Assembly (NCBI GenBank): GCA_013289765.1
Contig: JABCZI010000006.1
Span: 186,001 to 250,000, forward strand
DNA length: 64,000 nt
Direction of reading: 5' to 3'
From: Acidobacteriota bacterium
GTDB lineage: Bacteria > Acidobacteriota > Terriglobia > Terriglobales > Acidobacteriaceae
Part shown: piece after piece, positions 47,424 to 58,519 of the stretch
Layout of the letters: the number at the start of each line of letters is the position of its first letter
Position numbering within the stretch: the stretch's first letter is position 1
The notes under the pieces: model-generated
Told to the model about the DNA's origin: nothing
What the model saw: only the letters and a program-made list of their open reading frames with translations
Databases searched by the model: none
Position numbers and translations under genes: made by a program

Positions 47424-47614
47424 CCGCCTCGCGAGAAAACCCGCGAGCGAGCTTCCAAACGTTATTGCTTTTTCCGAGATTGGAACTGGAGTACCATCCG
47501 CGGTAGCTGCTGCACCTTGGGCATCATGTTAAACAATGGAAGGTACCGATAGAATGACAAAAGTCGTTGTCGCCCGCGTTAGGATGAAACCTTTCCGGAA
47601 TAGCATCATCTAAG

Positions 47615-47635
47615 CTTGAGTGAGTTACACTCAAG
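47615..47635 (+). promoter_or_regulatory. HAIR element (HspR operator) before lon
   Basis: CTTGAGT (47615-47621), seven bases, ACTCAAG (47629-47635) is an exact match to the HspR-associated inverted repeat, CTTGAGT-N7-ACTCAAG. The inner bases extend the palindrome to 8-bp arms with a five-base loop. Its last three bases are the first three of the AAGGAG ribosome site. A weak -10 (TAGCAT at 47601-47606) precedes it. In Streptomyces the HspR repressor controls dnaK, clpB and lon. Confidence 0.85.
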
Positions 47636-47643
47636 GAGAGCCA

Positions 47644-50139
<2,496 letters not shown>

Positions 50140-50169
50140 CAGCAATTGGCAGTGGTGAGCTGTAAACGA

Positions 50170-50210
50170 GCCCTGATGTTCCGTTCGAACATCAGGGCAT
50201 TTGTTTCTTT
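50170..50210 (+). terminator. Rho-independent terminator after lon
   Basis: GCCCTGATGTTC (50170-50181) pairs perfectly with GAACATCAGGGC (50187-50198) around five bases and is followed by ATTTGTTTCTTT. It sits 30 bases after the lon stop. Confidence 0.92.
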
Positions 50211-50337
50211 GCGTTGCGTCCGCGAAGTGACCTCGACGGATTGCAATTCCTGCGGCAAGCTTGCTGGCGCGGCGCGAGGACCACGTCCCGGCGCCTGTGA
50301 ATGGTCTGTAAAGATCTGTAAACTTGTGAGAGCGATC

Positions 50338-50366
50338 TTGACTCTCTCACCAGAGGAGTCTACCAT
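50338..50366 (+). promoter_or_regulatory. sigma-70-like promoter for the second GloVer gene
   Basis: TTGACT (50338-50343), a 17-base spacer and TACCAT (50361-50366) form a good -35/-10 pair about 120 bases before the start codon at 50490, giving a long leader. Confidence 0.55.
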
Positions 50367-50489
50367 CCTGCACATCGTTTCCTCCCCCCGATATCTAGCT
50401 AGTTTGGTGGTTAGTGTATTTCGCAAGTTAGCGGTTTTGACGGGATCGATCCTCTTCCAATTAAAAAAGATTCCGAGCGAGGTGGCTCA

Positions 50490-51752
50490 ATGCATTTCCG
50501 TCACACGCGGCTGAAGATCGTTCTTCTAGCGGCTCTGTTTGCTGTGGTTGGATTAGCACCGCAGGCAGGAGCGCAAAGCATAAAAGTTCTTTACGCACTC
50601 GGCGCAACCAGCACCGATGCCGCAAGTCCGCTGGGCGCGCTGATTGCCGACAAAACCTCGCTTTATGGTACAGCCAATATTGGTGGCGAGTTCGGCTATG
50701 GCGCGGTCTTCCAACTTACGAAACCTGCGTCGCCCGGTGCTCCATGGACGGAAACGATTTTATACAGTTTTACTGGCGGAGCAGATGGTTCTCGCCCATT
50801 TGATACGCTCGCCATGGACAGTACCGGCGTACTCTATGGCACGACGGCACTTGGCGGGGCCAGCGGAGACGGAGTTGTATTCAAGCTTGCTCCACCTGCC
50901 ATTTCAGGCGGCGCCTGGAGTTACAGCCTTATTCACACCTTTGCCGGAGCCGACGGTGCGACTCCCTATGCTGGCGTAGTCATCCATCGGAACGGCGTAC
51001 TGTACGGAACAACAATCGCTGGCGGAAAATACGGAGTCGGCACGGTTTATGAAGTGGTGCCCCCCACTGCGGGTGGCGCCTGGACCGAGAATGTGCTTTG
51101 GAGTTTTAGCAATGCTCAAGGCACTCCCGCAGCCCGAGGTTGCGAGCCATATGCCGGAGTTACTCTCAGTCCGCAGGGAACCCTTTATGGAACGACGCAG
51201 GCTTGCGGAGCGAATAACGGCGGTGTTGTGTACAGGCTCGCGCCTCCTGCGCCAGGACAATCGAATTGGAGCCAAGCCGTGCTGCACTCATTTGTCGCCG
51301 GTGGCGCGGAAGGTTATGCGCCGATGGGCGGGGTCATTTTTGGCCGGAACCGAGCATTGTTCGGTTGCACTAACGCAGGCAATGGCTCCGTTTTCGAACT
51401 GTCGCCCCCGGCGATCGAGGGTGGAGCATGGACCGAACAGGTCATCGCGAGCCTTCCAAGTTATTCCTATTGCCAGGGCAATTTAACAATCGATCCGGCA
51501 TCGGGTGCGATCTACGGGACAGCTTCGCTGGGCGGTGCGAACAATGCGGGAAATATATTTAGCCTGACCCCTCCAAGTGGCGGCGCGTGGTCCTTCACTG
51601 ATCTCTACGACTTCACAGGCAATGCCGATGGCGCATTTCCCTATGCCGGTCTTTTATTGCGCGGCGGTGTGCTCTATGGAACGACCAACGCTGGTGGCAA
51701 CTCCAATTTCGTGACGAGCGGCGGCGGAACCATTTTCGGTCTCGTCCCGTGA
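50490..51752 (+). CDS. secreted GloVer tandem-repeat protein, second copy
   Basis: A 420-residue exported protein (signal KIVLLAALFAVVGLAPQAGA) with about seven repeats: LYGTANIGGEFGYGAVFQL, LYGTTALGGASGDGVVFKL, LYGTTIAGGKYGVGTVYEV, LYGTTQACGANNGGVVYRL, IYGTASLGGANNAGNIFSL and LYGTTNAGGNSN, each followed by W-TE/SxxxLYSF strands. It is a paralogue of the gene at 31756 but has a more regular LYGTTxxGG core. AGGTGG precedes the ATG. Function unknown, outer surface likely. Confidence 0.85.
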   Translation: MHFRHTRLKIVLLAALFAVVGLAPQAGAQSIKVLYALGATSTDAASPLGALIADKTSLYGTANIGGEFGYGAVFQLTKPASPGAPWTETILYSFTGGADGSRPFDTLAMDSTGVLYGTTALGGASGDGVVFKLAPPAISGGAWSYSLIHTFAGADGATPYAGVVIHRNGVLYGTTIAGGKYGVGTVYEVVPPTAGGAWTENVLWSFSNAQGTPAARGCEPYAGVTLSPQGTLYGTTQACGANNGGVVYRLAPPAPGQSNWSQAVLHSFVAGGAEGYAPMGGVIFGRNRALFGCTNAGNGSVFELSPPAIEGGAWTEQVIASLPSYSYCQGNLTIDPASGAIYGTASLGGANNAGNIFSLTPPSGGAWSFTDLYDFTGNADGAFPYAGLLLRGGVLYGTTNAGGNSNFVTSGGGTIFGLVP

Positions 51753-51910
51753 TTGAGGGGATATGATTCACGGGACATCCTAGATCCATTTCCGACTCGA
51801 CCTCGGCATAGAGCGGCTGCGCTCAACGCGATCCTCACCGGTCTTCTGCGAAAAGATCCCGCTCTCGATTTTTCCATGCGCGGTACACTTATGGAACCAG
51901 CCTTGGCTCT

Positions 51911-52639
51911 ATGCGCGTGCGCGTCCTCTTCTTCGGCATGTTGAAAGATCTCGTGGGCAAGTCCAGCGATTCTCTGGAACTGCCTGAGGGAGCCTCGGTG
52001 CGCGATGTGCTGGAGCACTATTTGTCGCGAGTGCCCAAGCTGAAGACATCCTTGACGTCAATCGCCGTAGCGGTAAATCAGCAATACGCTTCGGCGGAGA
52101 CCAAGCTGAAATCCGACGACGAAGTGGCGCTCTTGCCGCCGGTGAGTGGAGGATCGGGAAAAGCGCTCATCACTCGCGATGTAATCCGCACGTCTGACGT
52201 GCTTTCCCGCATCAAGCAAGGCGAGGACGGCGCCGCTGTTGTATTCGAAGGTGTAGTGCGCAACCAGACGCGCGAGCGGAAGACGCTCTATCTCGACTAC
52301 GAAGCCTACGAGGAGATGGCGCTTGAGCAGCTGGAGAGTCTGGCGCAGCGGGCGCTAAAGGAATTCGCGGTTCGCGATGTAGCCATTGTTCATCGGCTTG
52401 GGCGATTGGAGATCGGCGAAACCAGCGTGCTGATCGTGGTCGCATCGGCCCATCGCGCCGCTGCTTTCGATGCTTGCCGCTGGCTGATTGATACCCTGAA
52501 GCGCACCGTCCCAATCTGGAAAAAAGAGTACTTCGAAGATGGTGTTGTCTGGGCCGATGGTGAGCCTTTCCCGCCCGAAATTCACCCCGAAAATGATTCC
52601 TGCTCGGGCAGCCCCGGCAAGGAAGACGCATCTAAGTGA
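51911..52639 (+). CDS. MoaD-MoaE fusion (molybdopterin synthase)
   Basis: A 242-residue fusion of both molybdopterin synthase subunits, which insert sulfur into precursor Z to form molybdopterin. Residues 1-81 are MoaD (VRVLFFGMLKDLVGKSSDSL, VAVNQQYASAETKLKSDDEV, ending LPPVSGG); residues 90-230 are MoaE (RDVIRTSDVLSRIKQGEDGA, GVVRNQTRERKTLYLDYEAY, ASAHRAAAFDACRWLIDTLK, PIWKKEYFEDGVVWADG). The di-glycine that must carry the thiocarboxylate is internal, at 80-81, so cleavage after it is expected, as for mycobacterial MoaX. Stands alone between the GloVer and VWA genes. Confidence 0.92.
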   Translation: MRVRVLFFGMLKDLVGKSSDSLELPEGASVRDVLEHYLSRVPKLKTSLTSIAVAVNQQYASAETKLKSDDEVALLPPVSGGSGKALITRDVIRTSDVLSRIKQGEDGAAVVFEGVVRNQTRERKTLYLDYEAYEEMALEQLESLAQRALKEFAVRDVAIVHRLGRLEIGETSVLIVVASAHRAAAFDACRWLIDTLKRTVPIWKKEYFEDGVVWADGEPFPPEIHPENDSCSGSPGKEDASK

Positions 52640-52671
52640 GCGGGCTTGGGAAGGCATACCTCGTTTACCGA

Positions 52672-53598
52672 ATGACAAGATTCACTACCTTAATTTTGCT
52701 GCTGCTGGCTTGCGCCCTGTCGAGCGCACAGCAGGCTCCTATTCAAAAACAGCCAGAAGGTACGCTTAAGGTTGATGTCAAACTCGTGAATGTGTACGTC
52801 ACCGTCACCGACGCACATGGATCTCCGGTCGCGGGTCTCAAGAAAGAGAATTTCCGTTTGCAGGAAGATGGGCGCGAGCAGATCATCTCGGTGTTTGATA
52901 AAGAATCCGCGCTCCCGCTTTCGATCGCGCTCGCCATTGATACCAGCCTGAGCACGCGGCACGATCTGCCACTCGAACAGGCTTCCGCGAAACGCTTTGC
53001 CCGCGCCATCCTGCGCCCGGTCGATGCCTTGTCTGTATTTGGATTTAGCGAAACGGTATTGCAGTCAACTTCCTACACCGCCGACATGCACCGCATAGAA
53101 GAGGGAATCGACCACGTCCGCCTGGGTGCGGCCACCGCATTGTTCGACGCCGTTTATTTAGCTTCGCGTTCGCTGGATAAACGGCAAGGACGCAAAGTTA
53201 TGGTGCTGATCACGGACGGTGGCGACACCATCAGTAAATACACCTACCAGGAAGCGGCGCGCGCCGCCGAAGAAGCCGAAGCCCTGGTTTATAGCATCAT
53301 CGTCGTTCCCATCGAGAGCAGCGCCGGACGCGAAACCGGCGGCGAGAATGCGCTGATCCAGCTCTCCGAAGACACAGGAGGCAAGTACTACTATGCAACC
53401 TCGATGTCGCAACTGGACGGTGCCTTCCGCCAGATCAGCGACGAACTCCGCACTCAATATCTGCTGGCCTACTATCCCTCCCAGCGTTTATCGAACTCGC
53501 AGTTCCGGCGCATTCAAGTTGCCGTCAGCCCAGCCGAGCCGACCTCTTATCACGTGCGACACCGGGCGGGGTATTACACGGCGAAGTCGGATTTCTGA
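52672..53598 (+). CDS. VWA-domain protein (VWFA-related acidobacterial type)
   Basis: A 308-residue exported protein with a signal peptide (TTLILLLLACALSSAQ). A beta domain typical of the acidobacterial VWFA-related family (KVDVKLVNVYVTVTDAHGSP, LKKENFRLQEDGREQ) is followed by a von Willebrand A domain with the MIDAS residues in AIDTSLS, ATALFDAV and MVLITDGGD. The closing LRTQYLLAYYPSQ is characteristic. Probably a protein-binding adhesive or scaffolding factor. The start at 52672 avoids overlap with moaDE; a GTG at 52636 would overlap it by four bases. Confidence 0.86.
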   Translation: MTRFTTLILLLLACALSSAQQAPIQKQPEGTLKVDVKLVNVYVTVTDAHGSPVAGLKKENFRLQEDGREQIISVFDKESALPLSIALAIDTSLSTRHDLPLEQASAKRFARAILRPVDALSVFGFSETVLQSTSYTADMHRIEEGIDHVRLGAATALFDAVYLASRSLDKRQGRKVMVLITDGGDTISKYTYQEAARAAEEAEALVYSIIVVPIESSAGRETGGENALIQLSEDTGGKYYYATSMSQLDGAFRQISDELRTQYLLAYYPSQRLSNSQFRRIQVAVSPAEPTSYHVRHRAGYYTAKSDF

Positions 53599-53945
53599 AC
53601 TTTATCCGACTTCTGTAGTAGGTATTTCTCTGTATCTAATGCGGCACACAAAACACCGCAGACAGCAATGTTTTCGCGGGATAATTCTCGATTTCCAAAC
53701 TTCAAATATGGTTTTATGGATTGCGCAATTTCTCAAAGTTAGTTTGTGTGCGCTTCCGCACCGACCGACATTTCGTAAGTGTTTGATTGATAAAGCAATG
53801 CCGGATATTCCCATATCGGCATAATGCTGGTGCAAAAATTGCTAAGCTGATGACCAGAAATACTGTTCTACACCGCTTGGAATGACTGTAACAGCTTGAC
53901 GCTAAGGCAGAACGGCAAAGAACAATTTCGAAAGGCAGGCCTACT
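53599..53945. other. AT-rich leader before the Oar-like receptor gene
   Basis: These 347 bases hold no supportable gene and are richer in A+T than their neighbours. They probably contain the receptor promoter; no single pair of boxes stands out (TTGATT near 53785 then TATTCC is the best, weak). An inverted repeat is described separately. Confidence 0.45.
53798..53822 (+). repeat. inverted repeat in the receptor leader
   Basis: ATGCCG(G)ATAT-TCCC-ATATCGGCAT is a 10-bp inverted repeat with one bulged base and a four-base loop, 124 bases before the receptor start. It could be an operator or an mRNA hairpin. Confidence 0.55.
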
Positions 53946-56900
53946 ATGACCGTCAACTCCCCTCGCCATGAACGATTTGTCCTTCTAACTCTGGTGGTCC
54001 TCGCAGTGCTCTTTGTCTCGCTTACAGCACTTGCTCAGACGACGATTCAGACCGGTAGTATTGTCGGCACTGTGACCGACTCCACCGGCGCCGTGGTTCC
54101 GAATGCGAAAGTTACCATCACGGGACCAACCGGGCAGACCATCCACACCACTACCACGGGATCCGGTACCTATTCCTCCGGTTCTCTAGTGCCGGGAAGC
54201 TACACAATTCGCATTGAGGGCAAGGGATTCAAGACGACTCAACTGACCTCCAACGTTCAGGTGGGCAATGCCGCGAACGGGGATGTCAAGCTGGAGATCG
54301 GCCAAGAGAGCACTGTGGTTGAGGTGCAAGGCTCTGAAGTTCAGGTCAACACCGAGCAAGCCACGGTTCAAGGCGTGTTAACCGCCAACCAGATCGAGAA
54401 CCTGCCGGTGAACGGACGCAACTTCCTTGATCTCGCGCAGCTTGAACCGGGCGTGCAGATTCAAGATGGTCAGAACTTTGACCCCACCAAAGCGGGCTAT
54501 TCCTCGATATCATTCGGCGGCCGTTTTGGACGCACGGCCCGCATTGAAGTTGACGGCGTGGACGTTTCGGATGAAACCGTGGGAACGACCACAACCGATA
54601 TCCCCGCGAGCGGCATTCAGGAATTCCAGATCGGTCAGGCCAGTTTGGATATGTCAACCGAGTTGACGTCTTCCGGTGCGGTGAACGTCACAACTAAATC
54701 CGGGACAAACGGGTTCCACGGCGAAGCTTTTGGTCAATTCCGCGATAACAGGGCAGGAGCTGCCGCACTGCCGGGCGGAGCTGATCTGTACTCCCAACGC
54801 AGCCAGTACGGCGCCGATTTGGGCGGGCCGATTATCAAGGACAAGTTATTCTTCTTCGGCGACGGCGAGCGAACGGTTCAGAACACGCAATCGGCGGTGC
54901 CTATTTCCGCTCCTTTCAACGCGTTTTCCGGCAGCTTTAGCGATCCCTTCCGTGAGGACAATCTGTTAGGGCGTTTGGACTACCAGCTCACCAAGAGCGC
55001 ACGCGTCTTCTATCGCTACTCTTATTTCAAGAATCTGCTGGGGGCGACTTTCGGATTCGGCTACTCCGTGTATGACAACAAAGACATCACACGCAACAAT
55101 GTCGTGGGTGTTGATTTCAATACCGGCAGCTTCACCCATTCCATCCGCTTCTCGTACTTGAAGTTTCAAAACCAAATTGTCGATGCCACGACCGGAAGCT
55201 CGACGCTGCCATTTGCTAACATCGGCGCCGAGATTTTCATGGGCGCCACCGGCCTTGTCGCCGGACCTAATCTACTGGCCCCCCAGAGCACGCCGCAGAG
55301 CGATCACGAAATTAAGTACGATGGCAGTAAGGTTTTGGGCTCGCACATCATTCGCTACGGAGTCACCTTCAATCACCTTCAGGGCGGCGGCTTCGCATCG
55401 TTCTTTAAGAACGGGCCACAGGTTGTTTCCTCGGTCAACACGGCCGATATGGCTGTGGCGGCGACAGGGCCCTTCCCGGGCGGGATATCCAATCCGCTCA
55501 ACTACCCTGCCGACGGCGGGTTTGTCTTGGGCAATGGCTTGGGCTTCTCCACGACGAAAGCGGCGCTTGGATTTCCGGCTGGCGGGTTAGGGCCCGATAA
55601 CCGGATGCTCCTTTACGTCGGAGACTCCTGGAAAATAAAGCGGAACTTCACGCTCACTTATGGCCTGCGCTATGAACGCGACACGGGCCGTACTGACAGC
55701 CAATACGCCGCCATTCCTGGACTCAGCGGTCTCATACCGGGACTTGGAAATTCGGTCAATCAGCCGAATACGAACTTTTCTCCCGAACTGGGTTTTGCCT
55801 GGGATCCCGCGAAGAATGGCAAGACTGTCGTTCGTGGGGGCATTGGATTGTTCTACGAGAATGCTATCTGGAACAATGTCCTCTTTGATGGTCCATTCCG
55901 CGAACCTACCGGTGCCTTCCTGCAGACTCCCGCGCCTTGCTCGTCGGCGGGATCTCCGGCGACTCTAAAGACCGAGACCGGCGACATTACCCCCTCAGCC
56001 GCGGTGTGCGGCACTTCAAACGGCTTCCCATTGATCGGGAACGTCTTGGCGCCGCTCCTCGCTCTTCAGGCGCAGTACCAAGCGGCAAACCCACTCAACC
56101 TGCAGACACCCAATCCGGCTTTTGCGGGGCAGTATCTCAACGGCTGTGCCGGTGCCGCCGTCGGGTCGACTTGTTTCTTCGCGCCCGGGAACAACATGTT
56201 TAATCCAAACTACAAGTCGCCGCGCTCGGTCGTGATGAACATTGGCGTCCAACACGAGATCCGTCCCGGCATGATCATCAGCGCTGATTTCATCCGCAAC
56301 GTGCAAACCCATTTCCTGCTGGGTGTGGACCAGAATCACGCTGGCTCCATTGGCACCTTTAACCTGGGCGGCGCGCAGGCGGCAATCGCCGCGACATTGG
56401 CCGCTTGCGGACCAGGAGTGACCTCGGTTAGCGCAAGCTACGCGGCGCCATGCCCAAATTTTCTTGACAGCAACGGTAACCCTCGAGCAGCCACCATGGC
56501 AGACTTCGCCGCTAATGGCCTCGGTTCTTCGACCGACATGGGAGGCAACAGCTGTCTCTCCGTGCTTGGCTATAATTGTGCTTTCCCTGGTATCAATCCC
56601 AATGCTCCCCCGCTCACCTTCCTGTCGCCGGTGGGACGTTCCGAGTACGACGGCCTACAGATGAAGTGGGTGGAGAATGTGAAGAGTCCGTTCCGGGGAG
56701 CGAAAGCCTTAAACTTCCAGGTAGCGTATAGCCTGTCCCGGTTCAACAATAGCGGGGGAGGAGTAGGGCCGGACTTGACCGTAACAGCGGCTAGCGGTGA
56801 CCAGGATTTCATTGTCCCTGCTCTGGATAACTCCAATGTCAACCGTTACTTCGGTCCCTCCACGCTGGACCGCACTCATCAGCTATCTTTCGGTGGGTAC

Positions 56901-57536
56901 GTCGACTTGCGAGGAGGATTTCAGGTTGGAGTAATATCACATTTTTACAGCCCACTCTCGACCACTCTCACCGTTCCGAACACAGGCAACGGCGCCGGCG
57001 AGATCTTCCGCACTGACTTCACCGGCAGCGGAGTCACGCAAGACCCGATCCCGGGCACCCATGTCGGAAACTTTGATCGTGGAATTAATGCAAGCAACAT
57101 CAACAAGGTCATCTCTAACTACAACGCCAACGTTGCCGGTCAGGCTACGCCCGCCGGGCAGGTTCTGATCCAAAACAACCTGATGACACTACCTGACCTG
57201 GTAGCCTTGGGCGGCGTAGCTCCTACGTTGCCGCTTGCGCCTGCCGACCAAGTCAACTACAGCTGGCTCAAAGCATTCGACACGACAATCGCCTGGAGTC
57301 ACACTTTCTTCGAGCGAGTGACTATTAAGCCGCAGGTTGGTTTCTACAACCTTATGAACTTTGCTAACTTCGATCTGCCGACAAGCATGATGTCGGGCCT
57401 GCTGTCCGGTTCTACCGGCGCCGTGAATGGCACGAACTATGCTGGGCATCTGGTCAATCGCGTGGGCGTAGGCACCGGCGTCTACGCGCTCGGTTCGCCT
57501 CGGCAAATCGAATTCAGTCTGAAGATAGTTTTCTAG
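53946..57536 (+). CDS. Oar-like TonB-dependent receptor
   Basis: A 1196-residue outer-membrane protein. A signal peptide (TLVVLAVLFVSLTALAQ) is followed by a carboxypeptidase-regulatory-like domain (GSIVGTVTDSTGAVVPNAKV, YTIRIEGKGFKTTQL; residues 35-115), a plug (LPVNGRNFLDLAQLEPGVQI; residues about 125-250) and a large beta barrel ending RQIEFSLKIVF with a terminal Phe. The barrel has YxYxRYS-type strands, FSPELGFAWDPAKNGKTVVR and HEIRPGMIISADFIRN. This layout is that of acidobacterial Oar/SusC-like receptors, which import large substrates. No TonB or partner lipoprotein is adjacent; the substrate is unknown. Confidence 0.94.
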   Translation: MTVNSPRHERFVLLTLVVLAVLFVSLTALAQTTIQTGSIVGTVTDSTGAVVPNAKVTITGPTGQTIHTTTTGSGTYSSGSLVPGSYTIRIEGKGFKTTQLTSNVQVGNAANGDVKLEIGQESTVVEVQGSEVQVNTEQATVQGVLTANQIENLPVNGRNFLDLAQLEPGVQIQDGQNFDPTKAGYSSISFGGRFGRTARIEVDGVDVSDETVGTTTTDIPASGIQEFQIGQASLDMSTELTSSGAVNVTTKSGTNGFHGEAFGQFRDNRAGAAALPGGADLYSQRSQYGADLGGPIIKDKLFFFGDGERTVQNTQSAVPISAPFNAFSGSFSDPFREDNLLGRLDYQLTKSARVFYRYSYFKNLLGATFGFGYSVYDNKDITRNNVVGVDFNTGSFTHSIRFSYLKFQNQIVDATTGSSTLPFANIGAEIFMGATGLVAGPNLLAPQSTPQSDHEIKYDGSKVLGSHIIRYGVTFNHLQGGGFASFFKNGPQVVSSVNTADMAVAATGPFPGGISNPLNYPADGGFVLGNGLGFSTTKAALGFPAGGLGPDNRMLLYVGDSWKIKRNFTLTYGLRYERDTGRTDSQYAAIPGLSGLIPGLGNSVNQPNTNFSPELGFAWDPAKNGKTVVRGGIGLFYENAIWNNVLFDGPFREPTGAFLQTPAPCSSAGSPATLKTETGDITPSAAVCGTSNGFPLIGNVLAPLLALQAQYQAANPLNLQTPNPAFAGQYLNGCAGAAVGSTCFFAPGNNMFNPNYKSPRSVVMNIGVQHEIRPGMIISADFIRNVQTHFLLGVDQNHAGSIGTFNLGGAQAAIAATLAACGPGVTSVSASYAAPCPNFLDSNGNPRAATMADFAANGLGSSTDMGGNSCLSVLGYNCAFPGINPNAPPLTFLSPVGRSEYDGLQMKWVENVKSPFRGAKALNFQVAYSLSRFNNSGGGVGPDLTVTAASGDQDFIVPALDNSNVNRYFGPSTLDRTHQLSFGGYVDLRGGFQVGVISHFYSPLSTTLTVPNTGNGAGEIFRTDFTGSGVTQDPIPGTHVGNFDRGINASNINKVISNYNANVAGQATPAGQVLIQNNLMTLPDLVALGGVAPTLPLAPADQVNYSWLKAFDTTIAWSHTFFERVTIKPQVGFYNLMNFANFDLPTSMMSGLLSGSTGAVNGTNYAGHLVNRVGVGTGVYALGSPRQIEFSLKIVF

Positions 57537-57560
57537 CTGAGTTGCAAAGCAAAATTGAAA

Positions 57561-57589
57561 CCAGCCCTCTTCAAGGGCTGGTTTTTTTT
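57561..57589 (+). terminator. Rho-independent terminator after the receptor
   Basis: CCAGCCCT (57561-57568) and AGGGCTGG (57574-57581) form an 8-bp stem with a five-base loop and an eight-T run. It begins 24 bases after the receptor stop. Confidence 0.95.
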
Positions 57590-57601
57590 GGCCCTCAGAG
57601 A

Positions 57602-57931
57602 TTACGGCGTCAGTTCACCGCGTAAGTGCTTCGAAAGCTTTTCGATCTGTTTCAGCTTCTGCACCACATCCTTGGGAAACATTCCCTTCTCGATACTCTG
57701 GACGTCCACAGGAATAGACTGCGCCAGCCTAGACAGTTCATCGGCCTCCTGTTTGAGTTTTGCGGGATCTGCCGCTAAATGGTAGACCGTCGGAGGAGGG
57801 ACATTTTTCTGCGTTTGAGTGTCCGCCTGGGCTGCCTGCTGCTGGCCGGGTGGTCTTGGGTGCGTTTGCCCCGCGAGGAGAAATGGCGAGAAGCCGACGA
57901 TGAGCGATAGGGCAGGGACAAGGTGATTCAT
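57602..57931 (-). CDS. secreted hypothetical protein
   Basis: A 109-residue exported protein with a signal peptide (LVPALSLIVGFSPFLLAGQ), a Gln/Pro-rich linker and a helical C-terminus (PAKLKQEADELSRLAQSI, DVVQKLKQIEKLSKHLRGEL). The start is the ATG at 57931 with AGGAGG upstream. Similar small proteins with an ELSxLAQSIPxDV...LKxIEKLSKHLR pattern are frequent in acidobacteria. Function unknown. Confidence 0.65.
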   Translation of the reverse strand: MNHLVPALSLIVGFSPFLLAGQTHPRPPGQQQAAQADTQTQKNVPPPTVYHLAADPAKLKQEADELSRLAQSIPVDVQSIEKGMFPKDVVQKLKQIEKLSKHLRGELTP

Positions 57932-58117
57932 GGGAGACCTCCTACGGGAAGGGAATCTTGCCGGGAATTTTACTCCGTACTCACACTTCGCGGACAATTT
58001 TGACTTGCGGCGCAAATGCTCTCGATCGATTTGGCGACAATACTCTGCCGGGAACATGCACTCGGTTTCGGTTGGAGTTCTTTCGCAGTTATTTCACTCC
58101 ACATGTACAATGCCGCT

Positions 58118-58390
58118 ATGCCTTTCCGCACCCAGGGAAATCCTAATGCCGCCAAGCGTGGCCGGACTCCTCCTCCTGAAGAGACTTTCGAAGAGGCCAA
58201 CTTCCTGAAAGCGCTGGGTGAGAAGCAGAAGTCGGTCAGCGTAAAATTGATGGACGGTCAGGTCGTGAGCGGTTGGATTGAGTATTACGACAAACACATG
58301 GTGCGGCTGACGCGCGACGGGGTTCCCAATCTTTTCATTTTTAAGCACGAGATTATGTACATCGCGGAAGATGGTGGGAAGAGGAAGTAG
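58118..58390 (+). CDS. Hfq-like RNA chaperone
   Basis: A 90-residue protein of the Hfq/LSm type. FLKALGEKQKSVSVKLMDGQ, then VVSGWIEYYDKHMVRLTRDG and LFIFKHEIMYI reproduce Hfq's Sm1 motif and the YKHA-like second motif. Hfq hexamers pair small RNAs with mRNAs. The N-terminal 30 residues (Pro/Arg/Glu-rich) are longer than in enterobacterial Hfq and the C-terminus is short. Start assigned at 58118 (MPFRTQG); a methionine at 58103 is also possible. No ribosome site is evident before either; TACAAT overlaps the start region. Confidence 0.72.
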   Translation: MPFRTQGNPNAAKRGRTPPPEETFEEANFLKALGEKQKSVSVKLMDGQVVSGWIEYYDKHMVRLTRDGVPNLFIFKHEIMYIAEDGGKRK

Positions 58391-58519
58391 GGGCTCCGGC
58401 GTCCGGCTCCCGCTAACCAGCTTCCGGGAGGACATAGTCTTTAATCTTCCCGGTACCCTTGCCGTTCTTTAGAGCTCAAAGCCGCAGGCCGGAAGCCGGC
58501 CGCCGGAAGCGGAATTAGA

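Larger units (their letters stand above)
50140..50489. other. intergenic region, lon terminator and next promoter
   Basis: These 350 bases hold the lon terminator, a promoter candidate for the GloVer gene (separate entries) and AGGTGG before its start. No gene is supported. Confidence 0.6.

Noticed and set aside
47615..47635. CIRCE (HrcA) element before lon
   Set aside because: CIRCE is TTAGCACTC-N9-GAGTGCTAA; here the half-sites are in the other order and match HAIR instead.
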